Source: Alistipes indistinctus YIT 12060 (GTDB taxonomy: Bacteria > Bacteroidota > Bacteroidia > Bacteroidales > Rikenellaceae). From it: 64,000 bases of DNA. The stretch spans positions 434,001-498,000 of the forward strand of contig NZ_CP102250.1 in assembly GCF_025144995.1 (NCBI RefSeq), in the 5' to 3' direction. The notes under the pieces are model-generated. The model saw only the letters and a list, made by a program, of their open reading frames with translations, had not been told where the DNA came from and did not search any database. This document shows positions 47,289 through 55,981 of this stretch, in pieces (position 1 is the first letter of the stretch; each line of letters starts with the position of its first letter). The position numbers and the translations under genes are program-made.

Positions 47289-48059
47289 ATGGGCAAGATA
47301 GTGGCGCTGGCCAACCAAAAAGGCGGTGTGGGCAAAACCACCACCGCGATCAATCTAGCTGCCAGCCTGGCGGTTATCGGCAAGAAAATCCTGCTGGTCG
47401 ACGCCGATCCGCAGGCGAATGCGACCTCGGGGCTGGGACTGGATATCAATCAGGTCAACATATACGACTGCATCACCGGGAACGCCTCGGCGGCAGACAT
47501 CATACAGCAGTGTCCCGAGATCAAAAAACTCGACGTGCTGCCTTCCAGCATCAACCTGGTGGGCGCCGAAACCGAGTTGCTCGAAATCGAGGACGGACAG
47601 AAACGGATGAAAGCCATTCTTGAACCGCTCAAACCCAGCTACGATTTTATCCTGATCGATTGTTCGCCGTCGCTGGGCCTCGTGACACTCAATGCCCTGG
47701 TCGCCGCCGACAGCGTACTGATTCCGGTCCAATGCGAATATTTCGCACTGGAAGGACTCGGCAAGCTGCTCAATACGATTAAAATGACCAAGTCGAAACT
47801 CAATCCTGAACTGGAAATAGAAGGATTCCTGCTGACCATGTACGATTCCCGGCTTCGGCTGGCCAACCAGGTGGCCACGGAAGTACGCGAGCATTTCGGC
47901 GCGCTGGCGTTCGACACGATCATTCAGCGCAACACCCGCCTGAGCGAGGCACCCAGCTACGGCAAGCCGGCACTGTTGTACGACGCCGCCTCGACGGGCA
48001 GCGTAAATTACCTGAACCTGGCTAAAGAGTTCATCAAGAAAAACAAAAAAACGGCATAA
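47289..48059 (+). CDS. parA: ParA chromosome-partitioning ATPase
   Basis: The 256-residue protein has a deviant Walker A motif (KGGVGKTT, residues 11-18), then LLVDADPQANATSGL, and ILIDCSPSLG. This is the chromosomal ParA/Soj type without an N-terminal HTH. It works with ParB to move and orient the replication origin region. The parB gene follows after 5 bases. No parS site (16-bp palindrome) was seen in the window. Confidence 0.95.
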   Translation: MGKIVALANQKGGVGKTTTAINLAASLAVIGKKILLVDADPQANATSGLGLDINQVNIYDCITGNASAADIIQQCPEIKKLDVLPSSINLVGAETELLEIEDGQKRMKAILEPLKPSYDFILIDCSPSLGLVTLNALVAADSVLIPVQCEYFALEGLGKLLNTIKMTKSKLNPELEIEGFLLTMYDSRLRLANQVATEVREHFGALAFDTIIQRNTRLSEAPSYGKPALLYDAASTGSVNYLNLAKEFIKKNKKTA

Positions 48060-48064
48060 GCGAT

Positions 48065-48943
48065 ATGAACCCGAAAAACAAAGGCTTGGGGCGTGGGTTG
48101 GGCGCCATATTCGAAATCGAAGGGAAAGACCTTCCGGCAAAAAAAAGCAACCATGCGTTCGAAGAGGTCGAGATCGCTTCGGTCGTCCCGAATCCGAAAC
48201 AACCCCGCACGCATTTCGACGAACAGGCCCTCGGCGAGCTGGCCGAGTCGATCCGTACGCTGGGCGTGATCCAACCGCTGACGGTTAAGAAAGAGGACGA
48301 CGGCAAATACACCATCATCAGCGGCGAACGCCGCTGGAGAGCTTCCCAATTGGCAGGTCTGGAGACCGTGCCGGTCTATATCCGCGAAGCGGACGACCAG
48401 CACGTGCTCGAAATGTCGATCGTGGAAAACATCCAACGCCAGGACCTCAATGCGATCGAGGTGGCGCTAAGCCTGCAGAGACTGGTTGACGAATGCAGCC
48501 TGACACAAGATTCGCTCGGTGAAAGGATAGGCAAAAAGCGCTCGACGGTAGCCAATTACATGCGCCTGCTTAAACTTCCGGTCGAGATTCAGCTTGCAAT
48601 CCGTGAAGAGCTGATTTCCATGGGTCATGCCCGGGCATTGATCACGGTCGAATCACCCGAATTGCAGGTGGCCCTGCTTAAAAAGATAATAAAAAAAGGG
48701 CTCTCCGTCCGTCAGGTCGAAGAGATGGTCAAAATGCTGAACACTCCAAAACCGACCAAGGAAGAGATCGAAGAGGAGTACCCGGAAGAGTACGTAAAAC
48801 TGGTCGAGCAGCTCGAGAAGGTTTTCACACAGGAGATCAGCATCAAAAAAAACAATAAGGGCGGCGGCAAAATCGTTATCGGTTTTGAATCCGACGAAGA
48901 CATCCGCGAATTTATCCGCAAATTCGACCGAGCTATCCGATAA
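48065..48943 (+). CDS. parB: ParB chromosome-partitioning DNA-binding protein
   Basis: The 292-residue protein has the N-terminal GLGRGLGAIF start, the CTP-binding ParB/Srx domain (NPKQPRTHFDEQALGELAESI, ISGERRWRAS and MSIVENIQRQDLN), and a central HTH (LGERIGKKRSTVANYMRLL). It binds parS sites and spreads on DNA. Its stop overlaps the next gene start by one base (TAATG), so the DUF5683 gene is translationally linked. Confidence 0.95.
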   Translation: MNPKNKGLGRGLGAIFEIEGKDLPAKKSNHAFEEVEIASVVPNPKQPRTHFDEQALGELAESIRTLGVIQPLTVKKEDDGKYTIISGERRWRASQLAGLETVPVYIREADDQHVLEMSIVENIQRQDLNAIEVALSLQRLVDECSLTQDSLGERIGKKRSTVANYMRLLKLPVEIQLAIREELISMGHARALITVESPELQVALLKKIIKKGLSVRQVEEMVKMLNTPKPTKEEIEEEYPEEYVKLVEQLEKVFTQEISIKKNNKGGGKIVIGFESDEDIREFIRKFDRAIR

Positions 48944-50238
48944 TGCCAGCTTTGCGCCCATACCTCCGCACGCTGACTGTTGCCCTCGCCTCGGCGCTGG
49001 CAGCAGTCGCCGTTTCTGCGCAAACGCCTCAGACCACTACTGCGGAACACCCCCAAACCCAATCCTCCGCGTCACGATCGGCTCAATCGATGGTCGTACC
49101 CGCAGATACGGTGCAAAAGAAAAAGGGCAAGACATCTAAAGAGAGCCGCAGTAACGACAAGAAAAAAAACGACACCACCGCCCAATCCCCGGCAGGAGGG
49201 GCACAGGAACCGGGATTGACCCCGCAGAAACGCTTTAAAGTAGAAGGCGGGGTGCTCAAAGAAATCGTGCCTACGGCAGTTGAAAAAATCCTGACGGACG
49301 ACAGTTCAAAATTGCATCAAACAGCCGTTTCCCCTGCTGACACCTCCCTCAAGCCGTTGAAAGGCGAATTGGCGGAAACGGTCGCGGCGGATTCCACGAA
49401 AGCAGGTAAACACAAACGCAGGGACGACACCTCTACCGTTCGTTACAGTGCGCTGTTCCGCGACACGATCCCGCTCTCGCGGATGACCGCCATCTCGCTG
49501 ATTGCACCGGGGTTCTCACAACTTTACAACAAACAGGCGTGGAAAATCCCGATCCTTTACGGGGTAACCGGAGGTTTGGCCTATCTGGGTTTTCAGCAAA
49601 GCAGCAAATACAAGGAGATCAAAAAAGAGTACAACTCACTGGTCAGCCAAAACGCCGCACAGGAGCAGCTCGACCCTGTCCAGTGCGAAATGATCCGGTA
49701 CAACACCCGGCGAACGGTATTTTTCGTCGGGGCGATCGCCTCTTACCTCTACTTCCTCTGTGACGGTGTGCTGAATTACAACGGTCCCGAAAATTCCGTC
49801 AAAAAGGCCACCACCCTATCGACGCTCTGCCCCGGAGCCGGACAACTTTACAACAGGAGTTACTGGAAAGTACCGATCGTCGTAGGTGCATTCGCTACGA
49901 TGGGTTATGTGATCGACTGGAACGCCCGCGGCTACAACCGGTACCGCAAAGCATACAACCAGGTCGTGAACGGCGAACCCGACGAATTCGAAGGACGTTA
50001 TTCGGCGGATTACCTCAAAAACATGAAGGATAACTTCCGCCGCAACCGCGACCTCTGCATTATCCTTACCGGAGCTCTCTACCTGCTCAATATCGTGGAC
50101 GCGCATGTCGACGCACACCTGAAAGATTACGACATCAGCGACGATTTGTCAGTACGGCTCGAACCGACCGTTTTTCAAAACTACACGATGACCCGTAGCA
50201 CCTACGGTGTCGGCATGTCCCTGAAAGTCGCATTTTAA
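48943..50238 (+). CDS. DUF5683 envelope protein
   Basis: The 431-residue protein has a signal peptide (ALRPYLRTLTVALASALAAVAVSA). A low-complexity, Ser/Thr/Lys-rich region covers about residues 25-165, and the DUF5683 domain about 165-370. It has hydrophobic segments (LIAPGFSQLYNKQAWKIPILYGVTGG, TVFFVGAIASYLYFLCDG), and a tail with EPTVFQNYTMTRSTYGVGMSLK. DUF5683 is regularly encoded directly after parAB in Bacteroidetes; its function is not established. Its first base overlaps the parB stop. Confidence 0.85.
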   Translation: MPALRPYLRTLTVALASALAAVAVSAQTPQTTTAEHPQTQSSASRSAQSMVVPADTVQKKKGKTSKESRSNDKKKNDTTAQSPAGGAQEPGLTPQKRFKVEGGVLKEIVPTAVEKILTDDSSKLHQTAVSPADTSLKPLKGELAETVAADSTKAGKHKRRDDTSTVRYSALFRDTIPLSRMTAISLIAPGFSQLYNKQAWKIPILYGVTGGLAYLGFQQSSKYKEIKKEYNSLVSQNAAQEQLDPVQCEMIRYNTRRTVFFVGAIASYLYFLCDGVLNYNGPENSVKKATTLSTLCPGAGQLYNRSYWKVPIVVGAFATMGYVIDWNARGYNRYRKAYNQVVNGEPDEFEGRYSADYLKNMKDNFRRNRDLCIILTGALYLLNIVDAHVDAHLKDYDISDDLSVRLEPTVFQNYTMTRSTYGVGMSLKVAF

Positions 50239-50257
50239 CCGCATAAATCTCCCGGAG

Positions 50258-51547
50258 ATGAAAGGACTGTTATACTCCATGCTCTCTCTGACCGGCTTGC
50301 TGATGCTGCCGGGCCCTCTCTCAGCGGGAGCCCCGTCGGACTCAATTCCCGCCGACGAGCGATTGAACATCCGGCACGATTGCACCATTTACGATTCGAT
50401 CATCGCTTCGTGGCGCGAAACCAACATGAACGATGCTTTCGAAAATTTCACGCAGGATTATATCAATCTCGACACGGCCAACTACATCGAAGCCGTCACT
50501 CCGTTTACAGACGCAGAATACCAGGCCCGGCTGCGGGGTATCGTATCCCCCATCCGCCTACCGTACAACCAGATCGTCCGCAAACATCTGGTCGCTTACG
50601 TCACCACGCACCGCGCACTGACACGCCGGATGCTGGGACAATCACAGTATTACTTTCCGCTGGTCGAGCGCGAGCTCGAGAAAGCCGGGCTACCGCTCGA
50701 GCTCAAATTCCTTCCCGTTATCGAATCGGCATTGCAACCCACCGCAACCTCGCCTTCCGGAGCGGTCGGCCTTTGGCAGTTCATGCTCAATACAGGCCGC
50801 CAGTACGGTTTGGAAATTTCATCGATGATAGATCAACGGCGCGATCCGGTTGCCTCCACCCGGGCCGCCTGCGCCTACCTGAAAGACCTGTACAAAATAT
50901 ACGGGGATTGGACCCTGGCCATCGCCTCTTACAATTATGGTCCGGGAAATGTGAACAAAGCGCTTAAACGGGCCGGCAGCAATGCCACTACCTATTGGGA
51001 CATCTACCCTTACCTGCCGACCGCCACGCGGGATTACATTCCGGCTTTCGTCGGCCTGACCTATGCCTACCATTATTACAAAGACCATCATATCCAACCC
51101 TACACCCCGTCGTTGCCACTGGCGACCGATACCGTTACCATCAAGCACAACCTGCATCTCGAGCAGGTAGCTGCAACGCTCGGCATCCCGATGGAGTTGT
51201 TGCAAGCCCTGAACCCGCAATACAAGCAGGATATCATCCCGGCCGCAGTACGCACCTATCCGCTGGTTTTACCCCAGCGGGAGATTTCACGCTTTCTGGA
51301 ACAGGAGCAGGCGATTTACGACAAAGACTCGATTTACCTGACCGACCACCTGAGCACAGCGGGCGAATCCAAACAACCCGTACCTGCGGTAGCGCAAACC
51401 ACTTCGTACAAAGTCCGCAAGGGCGATACACTTGGGGCAATTGCTGCGAAACACAGAGTCACGACGGCTCAGTTGATGAAATGGAACGGGCTGAAAAGTG
51501 CAAACCGCCTTCAAATCGGCCAAACATTAAAAATCACCCGACCATGA
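50258..51547 (+). CDS. Membrane-bound lytic transglycosylase with LysM domain (MltD-like)
   Basis: The 429-residue protein has a signal peptide, then an SLT domain with the catalytic Glu156 in LPVIESALQPTATSPSGAVGLWQFM and a second motif IASYNYGPGNVNKAL. Near the C-terminus is one clear LysM (YKVRKGDTLGAIAAKHRVT...LQIGQTLKI) and a weaker LysM-like stretch before it. It cleaves peptidoglycan in the periplasm. The ATG at 50258 follows a GGAG sequence. The stop overlaps the mnmE start (ATGA). Confidence 0.92.
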   Translation: MKGLLYSMLSLTGLLMLPGPLSAGAPSDSIPADERLNIRHDCTIYDSIIASWRETNMNDAFENFTQDYINLDTANYIEAVTPFTDAEYQARLRGIVSPIRLPYNQIVRKHLVAYVTTHRALTRRMLGQSQYYFPLVERELEKAGLPLELKFLPVIESALQPTATSPSGAVGLWQFMLNTGRQYGLEISSMIDQRRDPVASTRAACAYLKDLYKIYGDWTLAIASYNYGPGNVNKALKRAGSNATTYWDIYPYLPTATRDYIPAFVGLTYAYHYYKDHHIQPYTPSLPLATDTVTIKHNLHLEQVAATLGIPMELLQALNPQYKQDIIPAAVRTYPLVLPQREISRFLEQEQAIYDKDSIYLTDHLSTAGESKQPVPAVAQTTSYKVRKGDTLGAIAAKHRVTTAQLMKWNGLKSANRLQIGQTLKITRP

Positions 51548-52941
51548 CCGGAAAGCGGGATACTATCATCGCCGTCGCCTCCGGCACCGGAGGCGCGATT
51601 GCGCTGATCCGCCTGAGCGGTCCGACAGCCATCGCCATCGGCGACCGGATTTTCACCAGCGTGTCCGGCTCTCCTCTCAGCAGATCTAAAGGTTTTACCG
51701 TCCACTTCGGCCATATCCGCAACGAAGCGGATGAGATCATCGACGACGTTCTGGTGTCGCTCTTTCGCGCCCCCCGCTCCTATACCGGTGAGGACATGCT
51801 CGAAATCTCCTGCCACGGTTCGACCTTCATCCAACGAGAGATTTTACGTCTTTGCATCCGGGAAGGAGCCCGCATGGCGCAGGGAGGGGAATTCACACTC
51901 AAAGCCTTTTTAGCCGGGAAGATGGATTTATCCCAGGCAGAGGCGGTGGCCGATATCATCGCATCAGACAGTCGGGCCGCATTGACGCTGGCCACCCGCC
52001 AGATCCGCGGCGGTTATTCGAAAGAGTTTACAGACCTTCGCCAACAATTACTCGAATTGACCTCCCTGCTGGAGCTCGAGTTGGATTTCAGCGAAGAAGA
52101 CGTGGAGTTCGCTGACCGGACTCGTTTATCGGCGATGCTCACAGAAATAGAACACCGGATCAGCTCACTGAGCGACTCTTTCCGGTTGGGCAACATCCTG
52201 AAAAACGGCGTTCCCGTCGCCATTGTCGGCAGCCCGAACGTCGGCAAATCCACGCTGCTCAACGCCCTGCTCAATGAAGAACGGGCACTCGTATCGGATA
52301 TCGCAGGCACTACACGAGACCTGATCGAGGAGACGATCAACATCCAGGGTGTCACTTTCCGGTTTATCGATACGGCGGGCATCCGGGATACGGCCGACCC
52401 GTTGGAGCATATGGGCATCGAACGAACATTGCAGCGCGTACGACAGGCTGCAATTATCCTGCTGATGGTCGACGCCAACGATCCATCCGAGCAAATTGAA
52501 GCGCAACTACAATCTATACCGGTCGGGGAGGGGCAGCAAATCGCACTCATCCTGAATAAATCCGACAAAGCAACTGAGGAACAGATCGCGTTATCAAAGA
52601 AAACCTTACAGCAAAAAAACGCCATTCCTGTTTTGTCTATTTCAGCCAAGCAAAAAGGCAACTTACAAGCACTAACGTCATTGCTGTACGATTCCGTTCA
52701 TGCCGATGAGTCGCTCCGTTCCGGACAACTGATTGTTTCGAACGCCCGGCACCACGAAGCATTAGAAGCCGCACGCGGAGCCACGCACCGGGCTCAGAAT
52801 GGACTTGCAGGAGGCATTTCCGGAGACCTGCTCGCTCAGGACATCCGCGAAGTTCTGCACCATTTGGGCACCATTACCGGTGAAATCACGTCGCAGGACA
52901 TACTGAATTCCATCTTTTCCAAATTCTGCATCGGCAAATAG
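51544..52941 (+). CDS. mnmE: tRNA uridine-5-carboxymethylaminomethyl modification GTPase MnmE
   Basis: The 465-residue protein starts at ATG 51544, overlapping the previous stop by 4 bases; the frame is open far upstream but only as a shadow. It has the N-terminal folate-binding domain (TIIAVASGTGGAIALIRLSG), a G domain with G1 GSPNVGKST at 229-237, G3 DTAGIRD, and G4 NKSDKA, and a C-terminal helical part ending in the conserved FCIGK. With MnmG it modifies the wobble uridine of several tRNAs. The gene is intact to its last codon, and accessory DNA starts directly downstream. Confidence 0.97.
   Translation: MTGKRDTIIAVASGTGGAIALIRLSGPTAIAIGDRIFTSVSGSPLSRSKGFTVHFGHIRNEADEIIDDVLVSLFRAPRSYTGEDMLEISCHGSTFIQREILRLCIREGARMAQGGEFTLKAFLAGKMDLSQAEAVADIIASDSRAALTLATRQIRGGYSKEFTDLRQQLLELTSLLELELDFSEEDVEFADRTRLSAMLTEIEHRISSLSDSFRLGNILKNGVPVAIVGSPNVGKSTLLNALLNEERALVSDIAGTTRDLIEETINIQGVTFRFIDTAGIRDTADPLEHMGIERTLQRVRQAAIILLMVDANDPSEQIEAQLQSIPVGEGQQIALILNKSDKATEEQIALSKKTLQQKNAIPVLSISAKQKGNLQALTSLLYDSVHADESLRSGQLIVSNARHHEALEAARGATHRAQNGLAGGISGDLLAQDIREVLHHLGTITGEITSQDILNSIFSKFCIGK
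52924..52941 (+). other. Possible attachment-site core at the mnmE 3' end
   Basis: The last 18 bases of mnmE encode Phe-Cys-Ile-Gly-Lys-stop. In SGI1-type islands the equivalent 18 bases of trmE/thdF are the integration core. Here accessory genes begin right after. Only one copy is in the window, so this is inference. Confidence 0.4.
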
Positions 52942-52982
52942 GAGCCGGTAAACAACGATCAACAACACTCAGTAACGATTAC

Positions 52983-53007
52983 TTAGGCGCTCATTCAGAG
53001 CGCCTAA
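52983..53007. terminator. Hairpin 41 bases after mnmE
   Basis: A 10-bp perfect stem, TTAGGCGCTC (52983-52992) with GAGCGCCTAA (52998-53007), closes a 5-base loop. No T tract follows, so it may end the mnmE transcript inefficiently, or be a recombinase-arm structure. Confidence 0.45.
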
Positions 53008-53033
53008 CAGCGTTTGCACTTTATCGCCGCTGC

Positions 53034-53049
53034 GATTGCATATGCAATC
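53034..53049. repeat. Perfect 16-bp palindrome near the element end
   Basis: GATTGCAT followed by ATGCAATC has perfect dyad symmetry. It sits 160 bases before the five-repeat HTH gene, and is a candidate operator or excisionase site. It shares the TTGCAT half-site with the inverted repeat at 55408-55450. Confidence 0.6.
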
Positions 53050-53208
53050 TTGCGTACTTTTTTCACCCCCGTTTCTCCCCCGAGCCCCAATGTCTGCAGG
53101 GGTACTCGGTTCCGTCTCCAAGGTTCTGGAAAATTGAGACGAGCCGATACGAGGTGCGACGTAGAGGTCGGAGCAGCAACACAATCGGGAACCTTTATCG
53201 GAGCCATT

Positions 53209-54282
53209 ATGAGTAGTAACCTACGAATCGAGCGCATTTGCGAGTTCTGCGGCCGACGGTTTATCGCAAAGACCACTGTAACAAGATTTTGCTCCCACAC
53301 ATGTTCTCAGCGCCATTACAAGAGAGATCACCGCCGACGAGATATTGGGCAAAATCTCCCGGAGTTTGCCACCTCTCCGGCTCCCATACAACCTATTCTA
53401 ATGTCAAAAGAGTATATGGGCTGTCAGGAGGTCGCGAATATGATGGGAATAAGCCGAGCAACGGTTCATCGCTATTGCGCGACCGGAAAGTTCCGGTGTG
53501 TGCGGCTCAACCGGAAAATCTTTATCCGCAAAAAGGATATCGATGCCCTGTTCGACAATGCAGAACCATACGAAGTAATGCCTGCAAACAGAGCCCCGAT
53601 CACCGAATTTTATACGATGCAAGAAATTACGGAAAAATTCGAAGTATCCGAATCCACTGTATATAATATGGCAATTGCAAAACAAATTCCCAAGGTACTC
53701 AGCCAGGGAAAAACCATTTACAGCAAAAAGCATATCGACCGCCATTTTGCCCGCAAACTCCCCGATCCGCAGGTTGCCGAATGGTACACCGTGGAAGAGA
53801 TTCGGGAGAAATACAACATGAGCGTCTCAGCGGTCTACTCCTTCACCTCGGAGTACGGCATTCCCCGTAAGAAGAGCCGCGGCAAGACCTACTACTCGAA
53901 ATCACATACGGATCAGCACCTCAAAATGCGCCGTCCCGATCCCAAGATCAAAGAGTGGTACAGCATGAACGACATCGTGGCACTCTACAACTTCGCACCG
54001 GGTTATGTGTCGAATCTAATCTATAAAAATCCGATCCCGAAAATCCGGCGCGGCAACAAAGGCTATTACTCCAAGGAACATTTCGACCGGCTTGTCCGCG
54101 AGAAGCAGCTCGTGCCGGAGTACTACACCGTCGAGGAAGCCATGGCAAAATACAACCTGACGCGGGACACACTCTACCATCACATCCGGTATAACAACGT
54201 ACCGAAGATCAAAGATGGGCGCTACATCAAAATATCAAAGCCGGAACTGGACGCCATTTTCGAACAACCAATCACAATTTAA
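53209..54282 (+). CDS. Cys4-finger protein with five tandem excisionase-like HTH repeats
   Basis: The 357-residue protein begins with a Cys-rich finger (Cys11, Cys14, Cys28, Cys32: C-x2-C-x13-C-x3-C). Five HTH_17-like repeats follow, starting near residues 68, 133, 191, 249 and 304. Each opens with E-[WFY]-[YM]-[TSG]-x-x-E/D-[IV] and ends with a Lys/Tyr-rich wing of the type YYSKxHxD. Single repeats are the size of a MerR/Xis winged helix. It lies 12 bases before the integrase and is probably its excisionase or directionality partner. Multi-repeat forms are unusual. The ATG at 53209 follows no strong RBS. Confidence 0.75.
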   Translation: MSSNLRIERICEFCGRRFIAKTTVTRFCSHTCSQRHYKRDHRRRDIGQNLPEFATSPAPIQPILMSKEYMGCQEVANMMGISRATVHRYCATGKFRCVRLNRKIFIRKKDIDALFDNAEPYEVMPANRAPITEFYTMQEITEKFEVSESTVYNMAIAKQIPKVLSQGKTIYSKKHIDRHFARKLPDPQVAEWYTVEEIREKYNMSVSAVYSFTSEYGIPRKKSRGKTYYSKSHTDQHLKMRRPDPKIKEWYSMNDIVALYNFAPGYVSNLIYKNPIPKIRRGNKGYYSKEHFDRLVREKQLVPEYYTVEEAMAKYNLTRDTLYHHIRYNNVPKIKDGRYIKISKPELDAIFEQPITI

Positions 54283-54294
54283 TACATAAAAACG

Positions 54295-55392
54295 ATGGGA
54301 ACAAAAGTAACCTTACGTCACAAGCCGATCACCAACGGACGCGAATCGCTCTACCTCGATTTCTACCCGCCGATCCGCTGCAAAGCGACCATGAAACTCG
54401 TTCACAAGGAGTATTTAGGGATTTACATCTACCAGAATCCACAGAACGAAATTCAGCGCGACTACAACCGGGAAATGCTCTACAAAGCCGAAGCGATCCG
54501 ATCGGTGAGGGTGCAGTCGTGCATCAACGAAGAGTACGGTTTTCTGGACAAGCACAAACTCAAAGCCGACTTTCTCGATTTCTTCCGAAGCATCGCCCTA
54601 AAGAAAGACCCCAAATGGCGGATGGTCTACAAACATTTCGAAAAATTCTGTGGCGGCAAGTGTTCGTTCGGGGAGGTGACGGTCGATCTGTGCCGCCGCT
54701 TTCGCGACTACCTGATGACCACGCGCCAACTCAAATTCACCAACAAGAAGATGAAGTGCAATTCCGCCGCAGGATACTTCTCGACCTTTCGCGCCCTGCT
54801 GAAGATCGCCTACCGCGACAAGCTGATCCGCGAGAACGTCAACGATTTTCTTGAAAAAATCGAGTACGAGGACACCCGACGCGAGTTCCTGACACTGGAC
54901 GAACTGAAGCGGCTGGCCGATACGCCCTGCAACATTCCGGTTCTCCGACACGCGGCGATCTTCTCCTGCTTCACAGGGCTTCGGATCAGCGATATACTCC
55001 AACTCGAATGGAAACATATCTCTCAAGCTTCTGACGGCGGTTGGTGGATGCGCATCCGCACCGAAAAGACAGAAACCGAGGCGACGCTGCCCATCAGCGA
55101 CGAAGCGTTGGAATACTGCGGCCAACCAGGTACGGGCAAAGTATTTAAAGGGCTGGAACGTTCGATGACCCAACATCCACTACAGAAATGGATTCGCACA
55201 GCAGGGATAGAACGCAACATCACCTTCCATTGCTTCCGCCACACGTTCGCCACACTTCAGATAGCATTAGGCACGGACATCTTTACCGTCAGCAAAATGC
55301 TCACCCATAAAAATGTCTCGACGACGCAGATTTATGCAGAGCTGGTCAACGAAAAGAAGCGCGAGTCGGCGAATCGGATTTCACTGAAGTAA
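54295..55392 (+). CDS. Tyrosine site-specific integrase
   Basis: The 365-residue protein has an N-terminal arm-binding region (KVTLRHKPITNGRESLYLDFYPPIR), a core-binding SAM-like domain (about residues 90-190), and the catalytic domain with all expected residues: Arg230 (TGLRISD), His312-x-x-Arg315 (HCFRHTF), His338 (THKN), and nucleophile Tyr347 (TTQIYAEL). It is the likely integrase of the element and is cotranscribed with the five-repeat HTH gene, 12 bases upstream. It resembles the integrases of Bacteroidetes elements. A perfect inverted repeat follows. Confidence 0.93.
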   Translation: MGTKVTLRHKPITNGRESLYLDFYPPIRCKATMKLVHKEYLGIYIYQNPQNEIQRDYNREMLYKAEAIRSVRVQSCINEEYGFLDKHKLKADFLDFFRSIALKKDPKWRMVYKHFEKFCGGKCSFGEVTVDLCRRFRDYLMTTRQLKFTNKKMKCNSAAGYFSTFRALLKIAYRDKLIRENVNDFLEKIEYEDTRREFLTLDELKRLADTPCNIPVLRHAAIFSCFTGLRISDILQLEWKHISQASDGGWWMRIRTEKTETEATLPISDEALEYCGQPGTGKVFKGLERSMTQHPLQKWIRTAGIERNITFHCFRHTFATLQIALGTDIFTVSKMLTHKNVSTTQIYAELVNEKKRESANRISLK

Positions 55393-55407
55393 TTTGTTAT
55401 TATACGA

Positions 55408-55450
55408 ATTTTTGCATCGTTATAACACAATTGTATAACGATGCAAAAAT
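55408..55450. repeat. Perfect 17-bp inverted repeat downstream of the integrase
   Basis: Arms 55408-55424 and 55434-55450 are exact complements around a 9-base spacer and contain TTTTTGCATCG. The A/T runs lie inside the arms, and neither outer flank has the U tract of an intrinsic terminator. This favours a protein-binding or recombination site, though a transcript hairpin remains possible. Confidence 0.75.
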
Positions 55451-55513
55451 CGAATAAATGATTTTTGTAAACATTTCTGTAGCCGCCCTCTATTTGATTA
55501 TAAAGGGTTTTCT

Positions 55514-55876
55514 ATGGAACAGACGGTACTCACATTCGAAAAATTGCCCGAAGCGGTGGCTTATCTGGTTACTGAAGTTAACAACATTCGCAGGCTGTTA
55601 GAGCAGCAGCGACAGCCATTGCCATCCAAACGCCTCCCGGTCGGAATCGAAGATGCCTGCCGCGTGGTTATGAAAGCCCGGTCGACGGTTTACACCCTGG
55701 TTCGAAAAGGGCTAATCCCGTGCTGTAAAAATGGTAATCGACTCTATTTTTATGAAGATGAGCTGCTCGCATGGATCGCCAATGGCAAGAAGAAAAGTAT
55801 CGCCGAGACCAAAGCCGAGATCGAAGCACAAATGCAACAGTCGGTCCGGCATAAACCTGCTGGACGAAATTTTTGA
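55514..55876 (+). CDS. Small helix-turn-helix (excisionase/HTH_17-like) protein
   Basis: The 120-residue protein has an N-terminal helical, probably coiled-coil part (residues 1-40), then an HTH_17-type domain (about 43-92). The domain reads VGIEDACRVVMKARSTVYTLVRKGLIPCCKNGNRLYF with a wing and ELLAWI. It ends with a Lys/Glu-rich tail. Such proteins act as excisionases or regulators of mobile elements. It lies after the 17-bp inverted repeat and before the half-length recombinase, so it may control one of these. The specific target is unknown. Confidence 0.82.
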   Translation: MEQTVLTFEKLPEAVAYLVTEVNNIRRLLEQQRQPLPSKRLPVGIEDACRVVMKARSTVYTLVRKGLIPCCKNGNRLYFYEDELLAWIANGKKKSIAETKAEIEAQMQQSVRHKPAGRNF

Positions 55877-55931
55877 TTTTTTCCGATTCCATCACCCTTT
55901 TCTTGAAAAACGCCCTATTACTAATAAAGGT

Positions 55932-55955
55932 CTCTTTTCAAGAGGTCGAAAAGAG
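55932..55955. repeat. Short inverted repeat before the half-length recombinase
   Basis: CTCTTTTC (55932-55939) and GAAAAGAG (55948-55955) are complementary around an 8-base spacer, 27 bases before the ATG at 55982. It could be an operator or chance. Confidence 0.3.
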
Positions 55956-55981
55956 TACTCAAACATATAAACTTATTCCGT

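Larger units (their letters stand above)
52942..53208. other. Left-end non-coding region of the element
   Basis: The 267 bases between mnmE and the five-repeat HTH gene contain a hairpin (52983-53007), a 16-bp palindrome (53034-53049), and no convincing gene. A TTG-started frame from 53014 merely extends the downstream gene and has no family resemblance before 53209. Confidence 0.45.

Noticed and set aside
47124-48943. parS site near parAB
   Set aside because: No 16-bp palindrome of the TGTTTCACGTGAAACA type was found in or near the genes; CACGTG strings present elsewhere are not palindromic enough.
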